From Kofleriaceae bacterium (lineage in GTDB: Bacteria; Myxococcota_A; Polyangia; Haliangiales; Haliangiaceae): a DNA stretch of 64,000 nt. Position 1 is the first letter of the stretch; every line of letters starts with the position of its first letter. Below the pieces are notes generated by a model. That model saw only the letters and a list, made by a program, of their open reading frames with translations. It was not told the DNA's origin and searched no databases. This document shows positions 48,802 through 58,894 of the stretch, one piece after another. Where the stretch lies: NCBI GenBank assembly GCA_020633495.1, contig JACKDR010000010.1, forward strand, positions 1 to 64,000. Direction: 5' to 3'. The position numbers and the translations under genes were made by a program.

Positions 48802-50727
48802 TCAGCCGCGGCCGCGCTCGGCCGCGGCGTGGACGGCGTCGAGCACGACCTGCATCTGGAACGGCTTGTACAGCGTCGGGGCGTCGACGTCGTCGAGGAA
48901 CTTCGCGAGGCGGGGGCCCAGCGCGCCACCGGTGATGAAGACGAAGCGCGTCGCCAGCGCCGGGATCGCCGTCGACACCGCCTCGAACAGCTCCATGCCG
49001 TTGAGCTCGGGCATCATCAGGTCGCAGACGATCGCGTCGAACTCGGCGCCGCGCTGGATCTCGGCGAGCGCGTCGCGACCGTTCTCGGCGAGGACGACGT
49101 CGTGGCGGCGCGACAGCACGACCGCGAGCATGCGGCGCACCAGCGGCTCGTCGTCGACCACCAGCACCCGCAGGCGCCGCCCCGGCTCCGCCGCCGCGAC
49201 CGTGACCTCCGGCTCGGGCGCGGCCCGGGTCGTCTGGTGGACGGGCAGCCGGACCCGGACCCGGGTGCCGTGCGGCTCGACGCCCTCGAGCGCGATCGAG
49301 CCGCCGGCGCTCTCGACGATGCCGCGGCACACCGACAGGCCGAGGCCGGTGCCCTCGCCGATCGGCTTGGTGGTGAAGAACGGCTCGAAGACCCGGTCGC
49401 GCAGCGGCCCGGGCACGCCGACGCCGGTGTCGGCGACGATGATCTCGACCATCGCGTCGCCGAGCGGCGCGATCTCGACGACGACCTCGTCCCGCGCCGG
49501 GTCGCCGTCGGGCAGCGCGTGCATCGCGTTGATCAGCAGGTTGAGGAAGACCTGCTCGAGCCGCGAGCCACCGCCGGTGACCAGCGGCACGGTCTCGAAC
49601 TTGCGGACCAGCCGGGCGCGGTGGCGCAGCTCGTTCTCGGCCAGCTTGATGGCGTGCTCGACCGCGGCGACGACGTCGGCCGGGCCGCGATCGTCGTCGT
49701 GCGAGCGCGCGAACGTGCGCAGGTCGCGGACGATCGTCGCGACCCGCTCGACGCCGTGGCGGGCGTTGGCCAGGTGATCGAGCAGGGCCTGGCGCTGCGC
49801 CGGCGTCGAGGCGTCGACCAGCGACCGCTCGAGGAACTGCAGGCACAGCTGGACGTAGGTCAGCGGGTTGTTGATCTCGTGGGCGACCGCCGCCGACAGC
49901 ATGCCGACGGCGGCGAGCCGGTCGGCGCGCAGCAGCTCCTGCTCGACCCGCTTGCGGGCGGTGACGTCGCGCGCGAACGCGACCACCGCGGGGCCGTCGA
50001 CCGACTCGACCAGGATCGACTTGATCTCGACGAAGCGGTTGCTGTCGGCGTCGCCGACCCGGTACTCCATGGGATCGAGCGCCTCGCCGGTGGCGATCAT
50101 GTGGCCGATGCGCTCGCCGGCGCGCCGGGCCTCGTCGGCCGGCATCAGCGCCAGGATATCGGTGCCGAGCGCGGTGGCGCGGTCGGGGACGCCCAGCAGG
50201 CGCACCGCGAGCTCGTTGATGAAGGTGATCTTGCGGTCGCGCAGGATGACGACCCCGTCGGGCGCGTTCTCGACCAGGGCGCGGAACCGCGACTCCGACA
50301 GCCGCAGCGTCTCCTCGGCGGCGCGCCGCGCGGTGATGTCGCGGATGAACACCACCGACAGCGCGCGGCGGCCCTCGAGGACGCGGGTCATCGCGAACTC
50401 GACGGGGACGCGGACGCCGTCGGGGCGACGCACCATCGACTCGAACAGCTGCGGCGGCGCGACGCCGCGGCCGCGCTCGGCGAGCCGGCGCTCCTGCGCC
50501 GGGATCTCCGACGGATCGAGGATGATCCACGGCGAGTTGCCCTCGAGCTCCTCGCGGGCGCGGCCGAAGATGCGCGCCGCGGCGTCGCTGACGTACAACA
50601 CCGTCTCGGGCGAGATGGTGACGTCGAGGACCGCGATGCCGAGGCCCAGATGATCGGCGGCCTCCTCCACGGCGCGGAGGACGGACAGCGGCTGATCGCT
50701 GCCGAGACCGACGTCGGGTACGGACAT
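48802..50727 (-). CDS. Soluble PAS-PAS hybrid histidine kinase with C-terminal receiver
   Basis: A 641-residue protein: PAS 1 (about 15-140), PAS 2 (RFRALVENAPDGVVILRDRKI, about 145-265), dimerisation box AAVGMLSAAVAHEINNPLTYV, N box NLLINAMHALPDG, G boxes DTGVGVPG and GEGTGLGLSV, and a C-terminal receiver (VLVVDDEPLVRRMLAV, acceptor AIVCDLMMPELNGM, Lys TLYKPFQM). No membrane segments. NtrB-like kinase with an attached receiver, typical of myxobacterial relay proteins. It follows the kinase-ATPase gene by 71 bp on the same strand. Confidence 0.93.
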   Translation of the reverse strand: MSVPDVGLGSDQPLSVLRAVEEAADHLGLGIAVLDVTISPETVLYVSDAAARIFGRAREELEGNSPWIILDPSEIPAQERRLAERGRGVAPPQLFESMVRRPDGVRVPVEFAMTRVLEGRRALSVVFIRDITARRAAEETLRLSESRFRALVENAPDGVVILRDRKITFINELAVRLLGVPDRATALGTDILALMPADEARRAGERIGHMIATGEALDPMEYRVGDADSNRFVEIKSILVESVDGPAVVAFARDVTARKRVEQELLRADRLAAVGMLSAAVAHEINNPLTYVQLCLQFLERSLVDASTPAQRQALLDHLANARHGVERVATIVRDLRTFARSHDDDRGPADVVAAVEHAIKLAENELRHRARLVRKFETVPLVTGGGSRLEQVFLNLLINAMHALPDGDPARDEVVVEIAPLGDAMVEIIVADTGVGVPGPLRDRVFEPFFTTKPIGEGTGLGLSVCRGIVESAGGSIALEGVEPHGTRVRVRLPVHQTTRAAPEPEVTVAAAEPGRRLRVLVVDDEPLVRRMLAVVLSRRHDVVLAENGRDALAEIQRGAEFDAIVCDLMMPELNGMELFEAVSTAIPALATRFVFITGGALGPRLAKFLDDVDAPTLYKPFQMQVVLDAVHAAAERGRG

Positions 50728-50798
50728 CGAGGTGAGGATACACCTGGTGGCGACGCCCGCGCCCGGCGCGGGCCTGCGAGGTTTCCCGAGCGGCCGCG

Positions 50799-53700
50799 TC
50801 AGCGCGGCCCGGGCACCAGCATCGCCGCCATCCGTCCGGGGGCCCGGACGCCGCAGGCGCGCAGCGCCCGGGTCGCGTCGTCGTCATCGTCGCCGGGATC
50901 GGCCGCACCGTCGCGCGCGGCGTGCGCGCGCCAGCGACAGGCGGCCGCGTGCAGCGCCATCTCGGCGGCGTCGAAGCCGACCGCGGCGTCGGCCAGGCCC
51001 CGCCGGTAGCCATCGAGATCGCCGCCGCGCCGCCAGCGCCGCCCGCAGCGCGACCGCCATGGGCTGGGCCCAGCCGGCGTCGTCGCCCGCCAGCCGCGCC
51101 GCCGCGTCCGCCGCGGCGCGCCGCGCCGCGGGCTCGTCCCCGCGCACCGCCAGCGCGGCGCGCCCGCGCAGGTAGTGCATCAGCACCCGGATGAGCTGGA
51201 CCCGCAGCAGCATCGAGCCGCGGATCGCCGGCCACGCCGCCTCGACCCGGCGCCACGCGGCGTCGCCACAGGCGCCGTCGACGTACAGATCGGTCTGGGC
51301 CTGGGCCCAGACGTCGAAGCAGTGCGGCATCTGGAAGCCGGCCTGCGACCACCGCCGCATCGCGTGGATCGCGCCGGCGCGGACCCGGTCCGGATCGTCG
51401 GCGGCGAGCCCGACCATGTGGGCGTGGCCGATCGCGACGTGGGTCGCGGCGTACAGGTCGCCGCGGGCGTGGGCGTCGGCGACGATCTGATCGAGGCGGC
51501 CCTCGAGGCCGCCGAGGTCGCCGAGCTGGACCGACGCCCACAGCGAGAACATCTGCGAGGTCGAGATCTCCCACGCCGCGCCGACGGTGCGCGCCCGCAG
51601 CTCGGCCTCGGCGCGATCCGACAGGTCGCGGGCGTCGCGCCATCGTCCGCACAGGAACGCCACGATCCCGGCGGCGCCGCCCGAGAACGCCTCGCCGTAG
51701 GCGTCGTGATCGGCGACCGCGAGGTCGTGGGCGCGGGCCAGGAGCTTGCGCGCCCGCGGCTCGGCGCGGCGGCCGCGCGCGGCGATGAACGCGGCCTCGC
51801 CGATCAGCGCGCGCGCGACCCGGCGCGGCTCGCCGGCGTCGAGCGAGAGGCGGAGGTGCCGGGCCTGGAACACGGCGCCGCGCACGAAGTCGACCATGCC
51901 GAGGCCGATCGAGACGCTGTAGCAGGCGTCGATGCGGTGCAGCGTCTGCGGCGCGACGTCGCGCTCGACGCGGGGGCGATAGCCGAGGCCGCGCAGGCGG
52001 ACCCGGGCCCGGCCGGCAAGCAGCAGCGCCAGCGCCCGGCGAGGCGTCGCCGGGTAGGTCATGCCGAGGACGCCGAGGACGCGCCGGATCGACGCGACGC
52101 CCTCGTCGACGTAACCGCTGCGCAGCAGCTGGTCGGCGGCGCGCAGCTCGAGCGCCGCGGCGTCGGCGGCGCGCGCCAGCGACGCCGCCGCCAGGAACGC
52201 GCCCGCCGCCTCCGGACCGCGGCCGGCGCCGACCAGGACCTCGCCGAGCGCGACGTAGAGGCGCTGATCCTCGGTGCCGCCGCCCAGCTCGAGGACCTTG
52301 AGGTAGAGCCGCGCCGCCCGGTCGAAGGCCAGCACCACCGCCGCGGCGTCGGCGGCCTGCCGGGCGTAGCTGGCGGCCCGGGCCGGCTCGCCCGCCGCCG
52401 CCCAGTGGACCGCGAGCAGCTCGGGATCGGCGTCGCGATCGGCGGCGAACGCGAGGGCCAGGCGCGCGTGCCGCGCCTGGCGCGCGGCGGCGTCGAGGCC
52501 GCCGAGCGCGGCGCTCGCGACCCGGTCGTGGAACGACTCGGCGGTGTCGTCGCGGCGCGCGCCGCTGGTGCGGACCAGCCGCGCGACCTGCAGGCCGTCG
52601 AGCACCCGCTGGCTGGCCGGCAGCGGCAGCTCGGCGGCGCGCGCCAGCACGACCTGGCCGATCGGCGCGGCGGCGACCGCGAGCAGCTCGAGGACGCGGC
52701 GGGCGTCGTCGCCGAGGCGATCGACCCGGGCGCGCAGCGCGTCGTCGAGCCGGTCGGTGGGGGCGCCGCCGTGCTCGGCGGCGTGGCGGACCAGCTCGTC
52801 GACGAACAGCGGGTGGCCGCCGGCCTCGCGCGCGACCTGCGCGACGTCGACGTCGTCGGCGCCGGCCATCCGGGCCAGAGCCTCGGCCAGCTCGCAGGCC
52901 GCGGCGTCGCCGAGCGGCCCCAGCCGGAGCTCGCGGAGCCCGACCAGGCGGCCACGGGCGTCGGCGAGGTCGCGGCCGGTGGCGATCAGCAAGAGCGGCG
53001 GGCCGCCGGCCGGACGGGTCAGCTCGCCGAGCGCGGCCAGGCCGTCGGCGTCGGCCCACTGCAGATCGTCGACGACCAGGACGACGCGGCGGCGCGCGCA
53101 CAGCCGGGCGAACAGCTCGCGCAGCGCGGCCATGAGGCGCCGCCGGCGCTCGCGCGGATCGGGCGCCTCGTCGGACACCGGCGCGCGCGCGATCGCCTCG
53201 ACCCGGCGCAGCACCGGGAACACCTGCAACAGGACGTCGGTGTGCGGCGGCGCCAGCGCCGCGGCCTCGTCGGTGGGGAGCCGCGCGAGGTGGCGGCTGA
53301 GCGCGTCGATGACGCCGTCGACCGCCTTGTAGCGGACCGACTCGCGCTCGTAGCAGCGCCCGGCCAGGACCACGACGTCGCCGCCGCGCGCCCGCAGCAG
53401 GCCGGTGACGTGGCGGACCAGCGTGCTCTTGCCGACGCCCGACTCGCCGTGGACCAGCACCGTCACCGGCCCGGTGGCGGCGTCGTCGAACGCGGCCTGC
53501 AGCGTCGCGACCTCGGCCTCGCGACCGACGAACACCGCCGCCGCGGTCGCCGGGGTGGTCGCGCCCAGCGGCCGCGGCGCCGCCGCGCGCCGGGCGCCGC
53601 CGCCGAGGCGCCGGACGATCTCGGCCGCGGCCGGGCGACGCGCCGGATCGGTGCGCAGCAGATCGACGCACAGGGCGTCGAGGTCGGCGGCGACGATCCG

Positions 53701-54369
53701 CCAGGTGCTGGGCGGCGGCGGCTCGTCCTGGAGCTTCTGCATCAGGACGTCGATCGCGGTGCCCTCGAACGGCAGCCGGCCGGCGAGCACCTCGTACAGC
53801 AGGCAGCCGACCGCGTACCAGTCGGCGGCGGCGCCGACCGGCCCGGCCCGGGTCTGCTCGGGCGCCATGTACGCGGCGGTGCCGACGATGTGCTCGTCGA
53901 GGCTGTCGCCGCGATCGCGCTCGGTGACCAGCCCGAAGTCGACCAGCACGACGCGGCCGTCGCGCGTCACCAGCACGTTCGACGGCTTGATGTCGCGGTG
54001 GATCTTGCCGGCGCCGTGCAGCGCGTCGAGCCCGGCGGCGAGCTGGATCACCGCGGCGCGCAGGCGCTCGGGATCGCCGTCGACCCAGGTCAAGAGGTCG
54101 ACGCCGTCGACCAGATCCATCGTGTACAGCCAGGTCTCGCCGTCGGCGAGCAGCTCGCGCAGCGTCACCAGGTTGGGGTGCCGGAGATCCTGCAGGGCGC
54201 GGAACTCGTGCTTGAACCGGAACAGCTCCTCGCCGCCGATGCGGCGCAGCAGCTTGAGCGCGACCACCTCGCCGCGCTCGGCGTCGCGCGCGGCGTAGAC
54301 GACGCCCATGCCGCCCTCCCCCAGGACGCGGATGAGCTCGAAGCGGCCCTCGACCAGTTTCCGTGGCAA
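50799..54369 (-). CDS. Ser/Thr kinase - AAA ATPase - TPR-like signalling protein (PknK-like), C-terminus frameshifted
   Basis: About 1189 residues. Kinase 1-270: GEGGMGVVYAA, VALKLL, KIHRDIKPSNVLV, LVDFGLV, MAPEQ. ATPase 280-600: VLVHGESGVGKSTLV and VVLVVDDLQWADADG. Then a long helical repeat region (TPR/MalT-like). It starts with TTG (MPRKLVEGRFEL). Near 51020-51032 the frame changes: the annotated-style frame ends in an Arg run, while the shifted frame reads DLDGYRRGLADAAVGF, EMALHAAACRWRAH and ends GRMAAMLVPGPR at 50799. The total length is 3n+1, so one extra base is likely. Confidence 0.88.
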
Positions 54370-54418
54370 GCAGGCGATCGTACCCGGCGGCGCGGCGCCG
54401 TGGCGGCGGCCGGCCGCG

Positions 54419-55516
54419 TTACCGGCAACTCAGCGCCCGCAGGTGGCCGTCGCCCGACGCCACGATCAGGCGCTCGCCCGACGGATCGACGGCGAGCGCG
54501 ACCGGATCCGGCACGTCGAAGCCGGCGACCTCGGCGACGAGGTCGCGGTCCCACAGCGTGACCCGACCGTCGACCGCGACCGCGAGGTAGGCGCCCGACG
54601 CCGTCCACGCCGCCGCGCGCACCGGCTGATCGAGGCGCGCCCGCGGCCCGGCGGCGAGGTCGCCGCCGTCGAGCACGAGCAGCCAGGCGTCACCGACCGC
54701 GGCGAGGTCGCCGGTCGACGCCGCGGCGAGGCCGCGCACCCAGCCCTCGACGGTCAGCGGATCCCACAGATCGGCGACCGCGGCGGGGGCCCCGGGATCC
54801 CGGCGCTCGATCGCCGCCATGCCGTAGTCGTGGCCGCCGACGTACAGGCCGCCGACGCCGCGGCGCAGCGAGGTGACGCCCCACAGCGTGGTCTCGAACG
54901 GCGCGCCGGCGGCGCCGCCGTCGAGCGGGATCACCCGCATCGCGCCGCCGAAGGAGGCGTCGGCGACGATCGCGGCGGCGCCGACGGCGGCGATCGCGGT
55001 CAGCGGCTCGGTGGTGACGACGCGCGACGGCAGCTCGCCGCCGTCGGGCAGGGTCCAGCGGCGCAGCGCGCCGGCGGCGTCGGCGCCGAGGACGCCGGCG
55101 GCGGCCCCGTCGGCGACCGCGAGCGCGGCCACGACCGCGCCGGCCTCGGTCAACGGCGTGCCGTACGACGGCCGACCGCCGGGCAGCGGCGCCTGGTCGA
55201 CGCTGGTGCCGAGGCTCCACTGCTTGACCGCGCCGTCGGCGGTGGCGAGCAGGACGGTGCCGTCGCCAGCCGCCGCCATCGCGACGATCGGGCCGTGCAG
55301 GTTGTCGACGTCCCAGGCCTCGACGAGGTCGACGCCGGCGGCGGCGCAGCGGTCGAGGGCGCGCGCCGGGTCGACGCCGGCGTCGGCCCCGTCGTCGCCG
55401 ACGTCGTCGCCGGCGCCGGGCGGGGCGCCACACGCGGTGGCGAGCGCCGCGGCGGCCGCGGCGGCGAGCAGGGTGGAACGGCGGGGTGAACGAGCGCGCA
55501 GCGGCAGACGGGTCAC
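54419..55516 (-). CDS. WD40-like beta-propeller lipoprotein
   Basis: A 365-residue protein starting at GTG with GGAGGA upstream; lipobox LATAC (Cys 31 approximately) and an Asp/Gly linker. Seven-fold pattern of strands typical of a propeller: GTVLLATADGAVKQWSLG, AAGALRRWTLPDGGE, VDGRVTLWDRDLVAEVAGF, GERLIVASGDGHLRALS. W-x-L/W-D endings mark WD40-type blades. Likely an envelope interaction scaffold. Divergent from the PilZ gene. Confidence 0.82.
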   Translation of the reverse strand: MTRLPLRARSPRRSTLLAAAAAAALATACGAPPGAGDDVGDDGADAGVDPARALDRCAAAGVDLVEAWDVDNLHGPIVAMAAAGDGTVLLATADGAVKQWSLGTSVDQAPLPGGRPSYGTPLTEAGAVVAALAVADGAAAGVLGADAAGALRRWTLPDGGELPSRVVTTEPLTAIAAVGAAAIVADASFGGAMRVIPLDGGAAGAPFETTLWGVTSLRRGVGGLYVGGHDYGMAAIERRDPGAPAAVADLWDPLTVEGWVRGLAAASTGDLAAVGDAWLLVLDGGDLAAGPRARLDQPVRAAAWTASGAYLAVAVDGRVTLWDRDLVAEVAGFDVPDPVALAVDPSGERLIVASGDGHLRALSCR

Positions 55517-55591
55517 GGGATCCTCCGGGCGGTTGGTGGGCTCATCCTGGGCCGGGCCGTCGGCGAAGAAAATCGATGTTTTCTCGCGGTG

Positions 55592-55612
55592 ACGACAACG
55601 AATCGTTGTCGT
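55592..55612. promoter_or_regulatory. 21-bp perfect palindrome in a divergent promoter region
   Basis: ACGACAACGA-A-TCGTTGTCGT, arms of 10 bp with a one-base centre, lies between the divergent WD40 lipoprotein (55516) and PilZ (55732) genes. A second AT-rich inverted repeat AGAAAA-TCGATG-TTTTCT (55567-55584) is just beside it. Both are in the local AT-rich island expected for promoters. Regulator unknown. Confidence 0.6.
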
Positions 55613-55731
55613 TGATCGGCGTGCCTGTGATGCCGGCTCCCACCCTCGCGCACCGTTTTCGTGAGGCGAGCGACAGGAATTACGTCGACGCGCCCGGTTC
55701 GGTGGCACCATCGAGGTCGGGGAGGGAATCG

Positions 55732-56208
55732 ATGCAAGCAGATCTCGAATCGCTGTCGCTGCCGGAGCTCGCGGAGAGGCTCGAGGCCATGGACGATCGC
55801 CGCACGCCGGTCGGGTGGACGCCCGACGACGCGGTCGAGCGCGCCACGATCCAGCGCGTGATCGTCGCGATGATCAGCGCCGAGCCCAGGGAGGGCGCCG
55901 CCGCGCTGCCGTGTGGCGTGCCGATCCAGCTGCGCTCCAAGGAGCAGACCCGCGAGGCGCGCATCCGGGAGGTCCGGCCCGGCGGCCTGCTGGTCGAGAC
56001 CGACCACACCTGGGTCGTCGGCACCCACGTCGACATGCACCTGCGCGGCGAGGGCTGGGACGACCACGGCATCCGCGCCCGCGGCGTGATCTCGCGCGTC
56101 GACGCCGGCACCGTCCTGGTGTCGGTGGCCGCGCAGCCCAGCGACGCCCACGAGCGCCGGCTGACCCGCTTCCTCGACGAGCTGCTCCGCCACCGCGCCC
56201 ACACCTAG
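55732..56208 (+). CDS. PilZ-domain protein
   Basis: A 158-residue protein with an N-terminal helical part (ESLSLPELAERLEAMDDRRTP) and a C-terminal PilZ-like barrel: QLRSKEQTREARIREVRPGGLLVET, GTHVDMHL, IRARGVISRVDAGTVLVSV. The first c-di-GMP arginine motif is weak (KEQTREAR), so ligand binding is uncertain. ATG with GGAGGG five bases upstream. Its TAG stop codon lies inside the left end of the second MITE-like element. Confidence 0.75.
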   Translation: MQADLESLSLPELAERLEAMDDRRTPVGWTPDDAVERATIQRVIVAMISAEPREGAAALPCGVPIQLRSKEQTREARIREVRPGGLLVETDHTWVVGTHVDMHLRGEGWDDHGIRARGVISRVDAGTVLVSVAAQPSDAHERRLTRFLDELLRHRAHT

Positions 56209-56723
56209 AGCGCATCTGCGCATCTCACAGCCGGGTCGCGCCGCACGCTGCGCTCACGCCGAGCGGAGCCCGAGCGGCGAAGCCGCGAGGGCGCAGTCGA
56301 GGCGGCGGGCCGCGGCCGGAACCCCGTCGGCGATGGCGGACCGTCTCGGCGCCCGCCCCCTCGACTTCGGGGTCGCGGCTCCGCCGCTCCCCCTCCGCTC
56401 CTAACGAACAGCTGGGCCAAGCCGCTGATCTTGCGTGGCGCAGCGATCGGTTGACCGCGGGTTTGGGCCTGACAGCACTCACCCCGAGCGGAGGGGGAGG
56501 TGCGCAGCACCGACCCCGGAGTCGAGGGGGCGGGCACCGGTGCGCCGCCGAGACCGCACCGATCCACGCCTCGACTTCGCCCTCGCGGCTGCGCCGCTCG
56601 GGCTCCGCTCGAGGTGAGCGAACCATGTCGACCAGGCGACCTGACCCGGTTCGTCTTGCGGCAAATCTCCGACGGCCGTCGGTCGAGCGCTCGGGGTGAG
56701 CGAGGTCGTGAGATGCGCTCCAG
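56205..56723. mobile_element. MITE-like palindromic element, copy 2 (519 bp)
   Basis: Same element as at 6733-7286, in the same orientation. From 56251 to the right end it aligns at a constant offset of 49,438 with no gaps; I saw about four substitutions. Left flank CTA, right flank CAG: the target dinucleotide TA appears mutated to CA on the right. The left end has an 8-bp duplication (GCGCATCT twice). Modules lie at 56251-56308, 56350-56400, 56476-56532 and 56563-56620. It fills the gap between the PilZ gene stop and the 3' end of the convergent membrane protein gene (56793). No coding frame supported. Confidence 0.82.
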
Positions 56724-56792
56724 CCGACCGCCGCCTCGCCGTGCCGTGCCCGATCAGGTCCGGCTCGGGCCACGACGGCGCGCCCGCCGCCG

Positions 56793-58061
56793 CTACGGTG
56801 CGGGCGCCGGCGCGGGCGCGGGCTCCGGCTTGACGCCGTTCGCTTGCATCAGGTCGATCATGTGCCGCTTGTGGTCGTCGTCGAACTCGGCGTCGGACAG
56901 GTCGGCGAGGTGGAAGTCGCTGCGGGTCGTGTACGACCACGCCCCCAGCTCCATCTGGTCGTAGCTGGGATCGCGCAGCTCGACGCGGCGGGCGCCGCGC
57001 AGCTGGCCGATGTGGAACGGCGGCTCGACACCCTGATCGCGGAGCAGCTTGCCGAAGAACTCGAGGCGGACCTCGCCGGCGCCCTGCGGCAGGTCGCCCT
57101 TGAAGCGGGTCCAGGCGACCGGCTCGTTGCCGGGGCCGTAGAGGTTGCAGTCGATCAGGAAGAAGCCGGCCTGCGCGACCTCGATGCCGGCGTAGATCAC
57201 CAGCGAGCCGTTCTCGACGACGTCGCGGAAGGTGCCGGTGAACCGCGCCGGGATCGCCGCGGTCGGGGTGTAGGCGACGTGCAGGACCCGCTGCTCGACC
57301 CCGCCGCCGGCGTCGAAGGTGACGGTCATGCCCAGCGTCACCGGCGTCGTCACGCCGAGGGTGGACGGATCGAGCACGTGCTGCCAGCGGCCGTCGACCT
57401 GGGTGTAGGTCAGCGGCGTCGCCTCGCCGAGCGCGGGCTCGATCACCCGCACCGCGGCGCCGATCATCTTGACCGGCGCCGCCTGGCCGTCGCGCTCCGC
57501 CTGCAGCCACGAGGTCAGGCGCTCGTCCCCGGTGAGCCCGAGGTGGTCGCCGGTGTAGATGATCTGCAGGTCGCTGTCGCCGCGCGACGCCGTGGGCTGC
57601 TCCGGGCGATGGTCGGGGTCGAGCAGGTCGACGTCGACCGACCGCAGCGCGTTGGTGGTCGGCGGGTACTTGGTCTGCTCGCGGTACGCGGCGATCGCGC
57701 GCGCGGTGGCCTCGGGATCGTAGGTCGCCGCCCCCGCGGTCAGCGGCGAGTCGACCCGGCGCGCCCGCACGGTGCCGTCGTCGTCGTGGATCGCCTGGGC
57801 CTCGACCGGGCCGGTCGGGCGCCGCGCGCCGTTGCGCGCCGCCGCGGCCGCCGCCGGGTCACCGCTCCGGTCGGCGCCGCTGACCCCGACCGGGGTCGGC
57901 GCCGACGAGCCGCCGCCGCCGCCGCGCATCAGCAGGATGACGACCACGACCATCGCGGCCGCAACGGCCAACGCCGCCGGCCAGGACCTCCGTGAGGAGG
58001 CGGCGCGGCGGCGTGGCGTCGAGGTGCCGCGCGCAGGGCCGCGGCGGGACTTCTGGCTCAT
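56793..58061 (-). CDS. Single-pass membrane protein of unknown function
   Basis: A 422-residue protein: basic N-terminus, one membrane segment (AALAVAAAMVVVVILLM, about 33-50), a Gly/Ser and Ala-rich linker, then a large outer domain. Recognisable segments are TKYPPTTNALRS, DSDLQIIYTGDHLGLTGDERLTSWLQAERDG (two pieces) and TFRDVVENGSLVIYAGIEVAQAGFFLIDCNLYG (two pieces), suggesting two beta-sandwich domains. Ends in a Pro/Ala repeat (EPAPAPAPAP). The ATG just before the basic region was chosen. Convergent on the MITE-like element. No family recognised. Confidence 0.75.
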   Translation of the reverse strand: MSQKSRRGPARGTSTPRRRAASSRRSWPAALAVAAAMVVVVILLMRGGGGGSSAPTPVGVSGADRSGDPAAAAAARNGARRPTGPVEAQAIHDDDGTVRARRVDSPLTAGAATYDPEATARAIAAYREQTKYPPTTNALRSVDVDLLDPDHRPEQPTASRGDSDLQIIYTGDHLGLTGDERLTSWLQAERDGQAAPVKMIGAAVRVIEPALGEATPLTYTQVDGRWQHVLDPSTLGVTTPVTLGMTVTFDAGGGVEQRVLHVAYTPTAAIPARFTGTFRDVVENGSLVIYAGIEVAQAGFFLIDCNLYGPGNEPVAWTRFKGDLPQGAGEVRLEFFGKLLRDQGVEPPFHIGQLRGARRVELRDPSYDQMELGAWSYTTRSDFHLADLSDAEFDDDHKRHMIDLMQANGVKPEPAPAPAPAP

Positions 58062-58071
58062 CGGGACCAGC

Positions 58072-58845
58072 CTAGGGGCAGTTGCCACCTCCATAGTAGC
58101 AACTTGCCTGGGTCTTCATCTCGAGGTGGTCGTAGTCGTAGCCTCCGCAGGGTCCCAGCACGGTGTGGTTGGTCCAGTGGCTGCCGCACAAGCTGCTGTA
58201 GCTGCCTGTCGACGGGCTCGCGCCCGACGAGTGGAAGGCGACGACGCCGTCGTCCTCACCGGGCAGCAGACCCGAGGTCACCCACCACAGCGCGTGGCCG
58301 GCGCCGATGTTGCCGCCGAAGTTCTTGATGGTCTTGCCGTTGGTGTCGTTGTGGTTCCAGCCGCTCGACGGCCGGTTGTCCGCCGGCCGGACGTGCGACG
58401 CGTACGAGCAGCCGAGGACCAGCTCGGCCAGCCAGTCGGCGGAGCTCAGCTCGCTGCCGCCCTCGTTGTTGGCGGCGACCGCGGCCCACACGATGTTCCA
58501 GTTGGTCGAGTAGTCGCTGAACAGCTTCGACAGGATCGCGCCACCCTGGCTGTAGGTGAAGACGTAGCAGCTGTTGCTGCCGGTGCAGAGCTGGTCGAGC
58601 GTGCTCTTGAGCCCGGCGACGGCGCCCGAGGTGCTGGTGCGCTCGTCGACGTAGGCGTCCCAGGTCTCCTCGCCGCTCCAGAAGCCGAACTCGTCGACGG
58701 TCTGGTAGCCGCTGTTCTGCGCGGCGTCGCTCCAGCCGTAGCTGCAGGTGCCGGCGTAGAAGATGTTGCGGACCGCGGCGTGCGCCGAGGTCTCGGCGAA
58801 CAGACCGACGAGGACCAGAGCGAGCATCATGACCAGGCGCTTCAT
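58072..58845 (-). CDS. Secreted alpha/beta-hydrolase-like protein
   Basis: A 257-residue exported protein with signal peptide (LVMMLALVLVGLFAETSAHA). Residues 25-110 read RNIFYAGTCSYGWSD ... CYVFTYSQGGAILSKLF: the YSQGG element is the nucleophile elbow of cutinase/lipase-like enzymes, although the first Gly of GxSxG is Thr. A late GEDDGVVAFHSSG and YDHLEMKTQ supply candidate Asp and His. Eight cysteines suggest disulfides. Codon use is noticeably less GC-rich than neighbours, a possible sign of transfer. Transcribed from a sigma-54 type promoter. Confidence 0.72.
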   Translation of the reverse strand: MKRLVMMLALVLVGLFAETSAHAAVRNIFYAGTCSYGWSDAAQNSGYQTVDEFGFWSGEETWDAYVDERTSTSGAVAGLKSTLDQLCTGSNSCYVFTYSQGGAILSKLFSDYSTNWNIVWAAVAANNEGGSELSSADWLAELVLGCSYASHVRPADNRPSSGWNHNDTNGKTIKNFGGNIGAGHALWWVTSGLLPGEDDGVVAFHSSGASPSTGSYSSLCGSHWTNHTVLGPCGGYDYDHLEMKTQASCYYGGGNCP

Positions 58846-58878
58846 GCGGGCAACTCCAGGTGGTGTGGAGTGACCTGG

Positions 58879-58894
58879 AGCAACCTCGGTGCCA
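58879..58894 (-). promoter_or_regulatory. Sigma-54 (-24/-12) promoter of the secreted hydrolase gene
   Basis: On the minus strand TGGCAC (58894-58889), five bases CGAGG, then TTGCT (58883-58879): an exact match to the RpoN consensus TGGCAC-N5-TTGCW. The predicted start of transcription is about 58867, leaving a short leader with TGGAG before the ATG at 58845. Farther upstream (58978-59010) GTTCA/TGAAC half-sites occur in alternating orientation (TGAACAGATCCGTTCA) and may bind an enhancer-binding protein. Confidence 0.78.
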
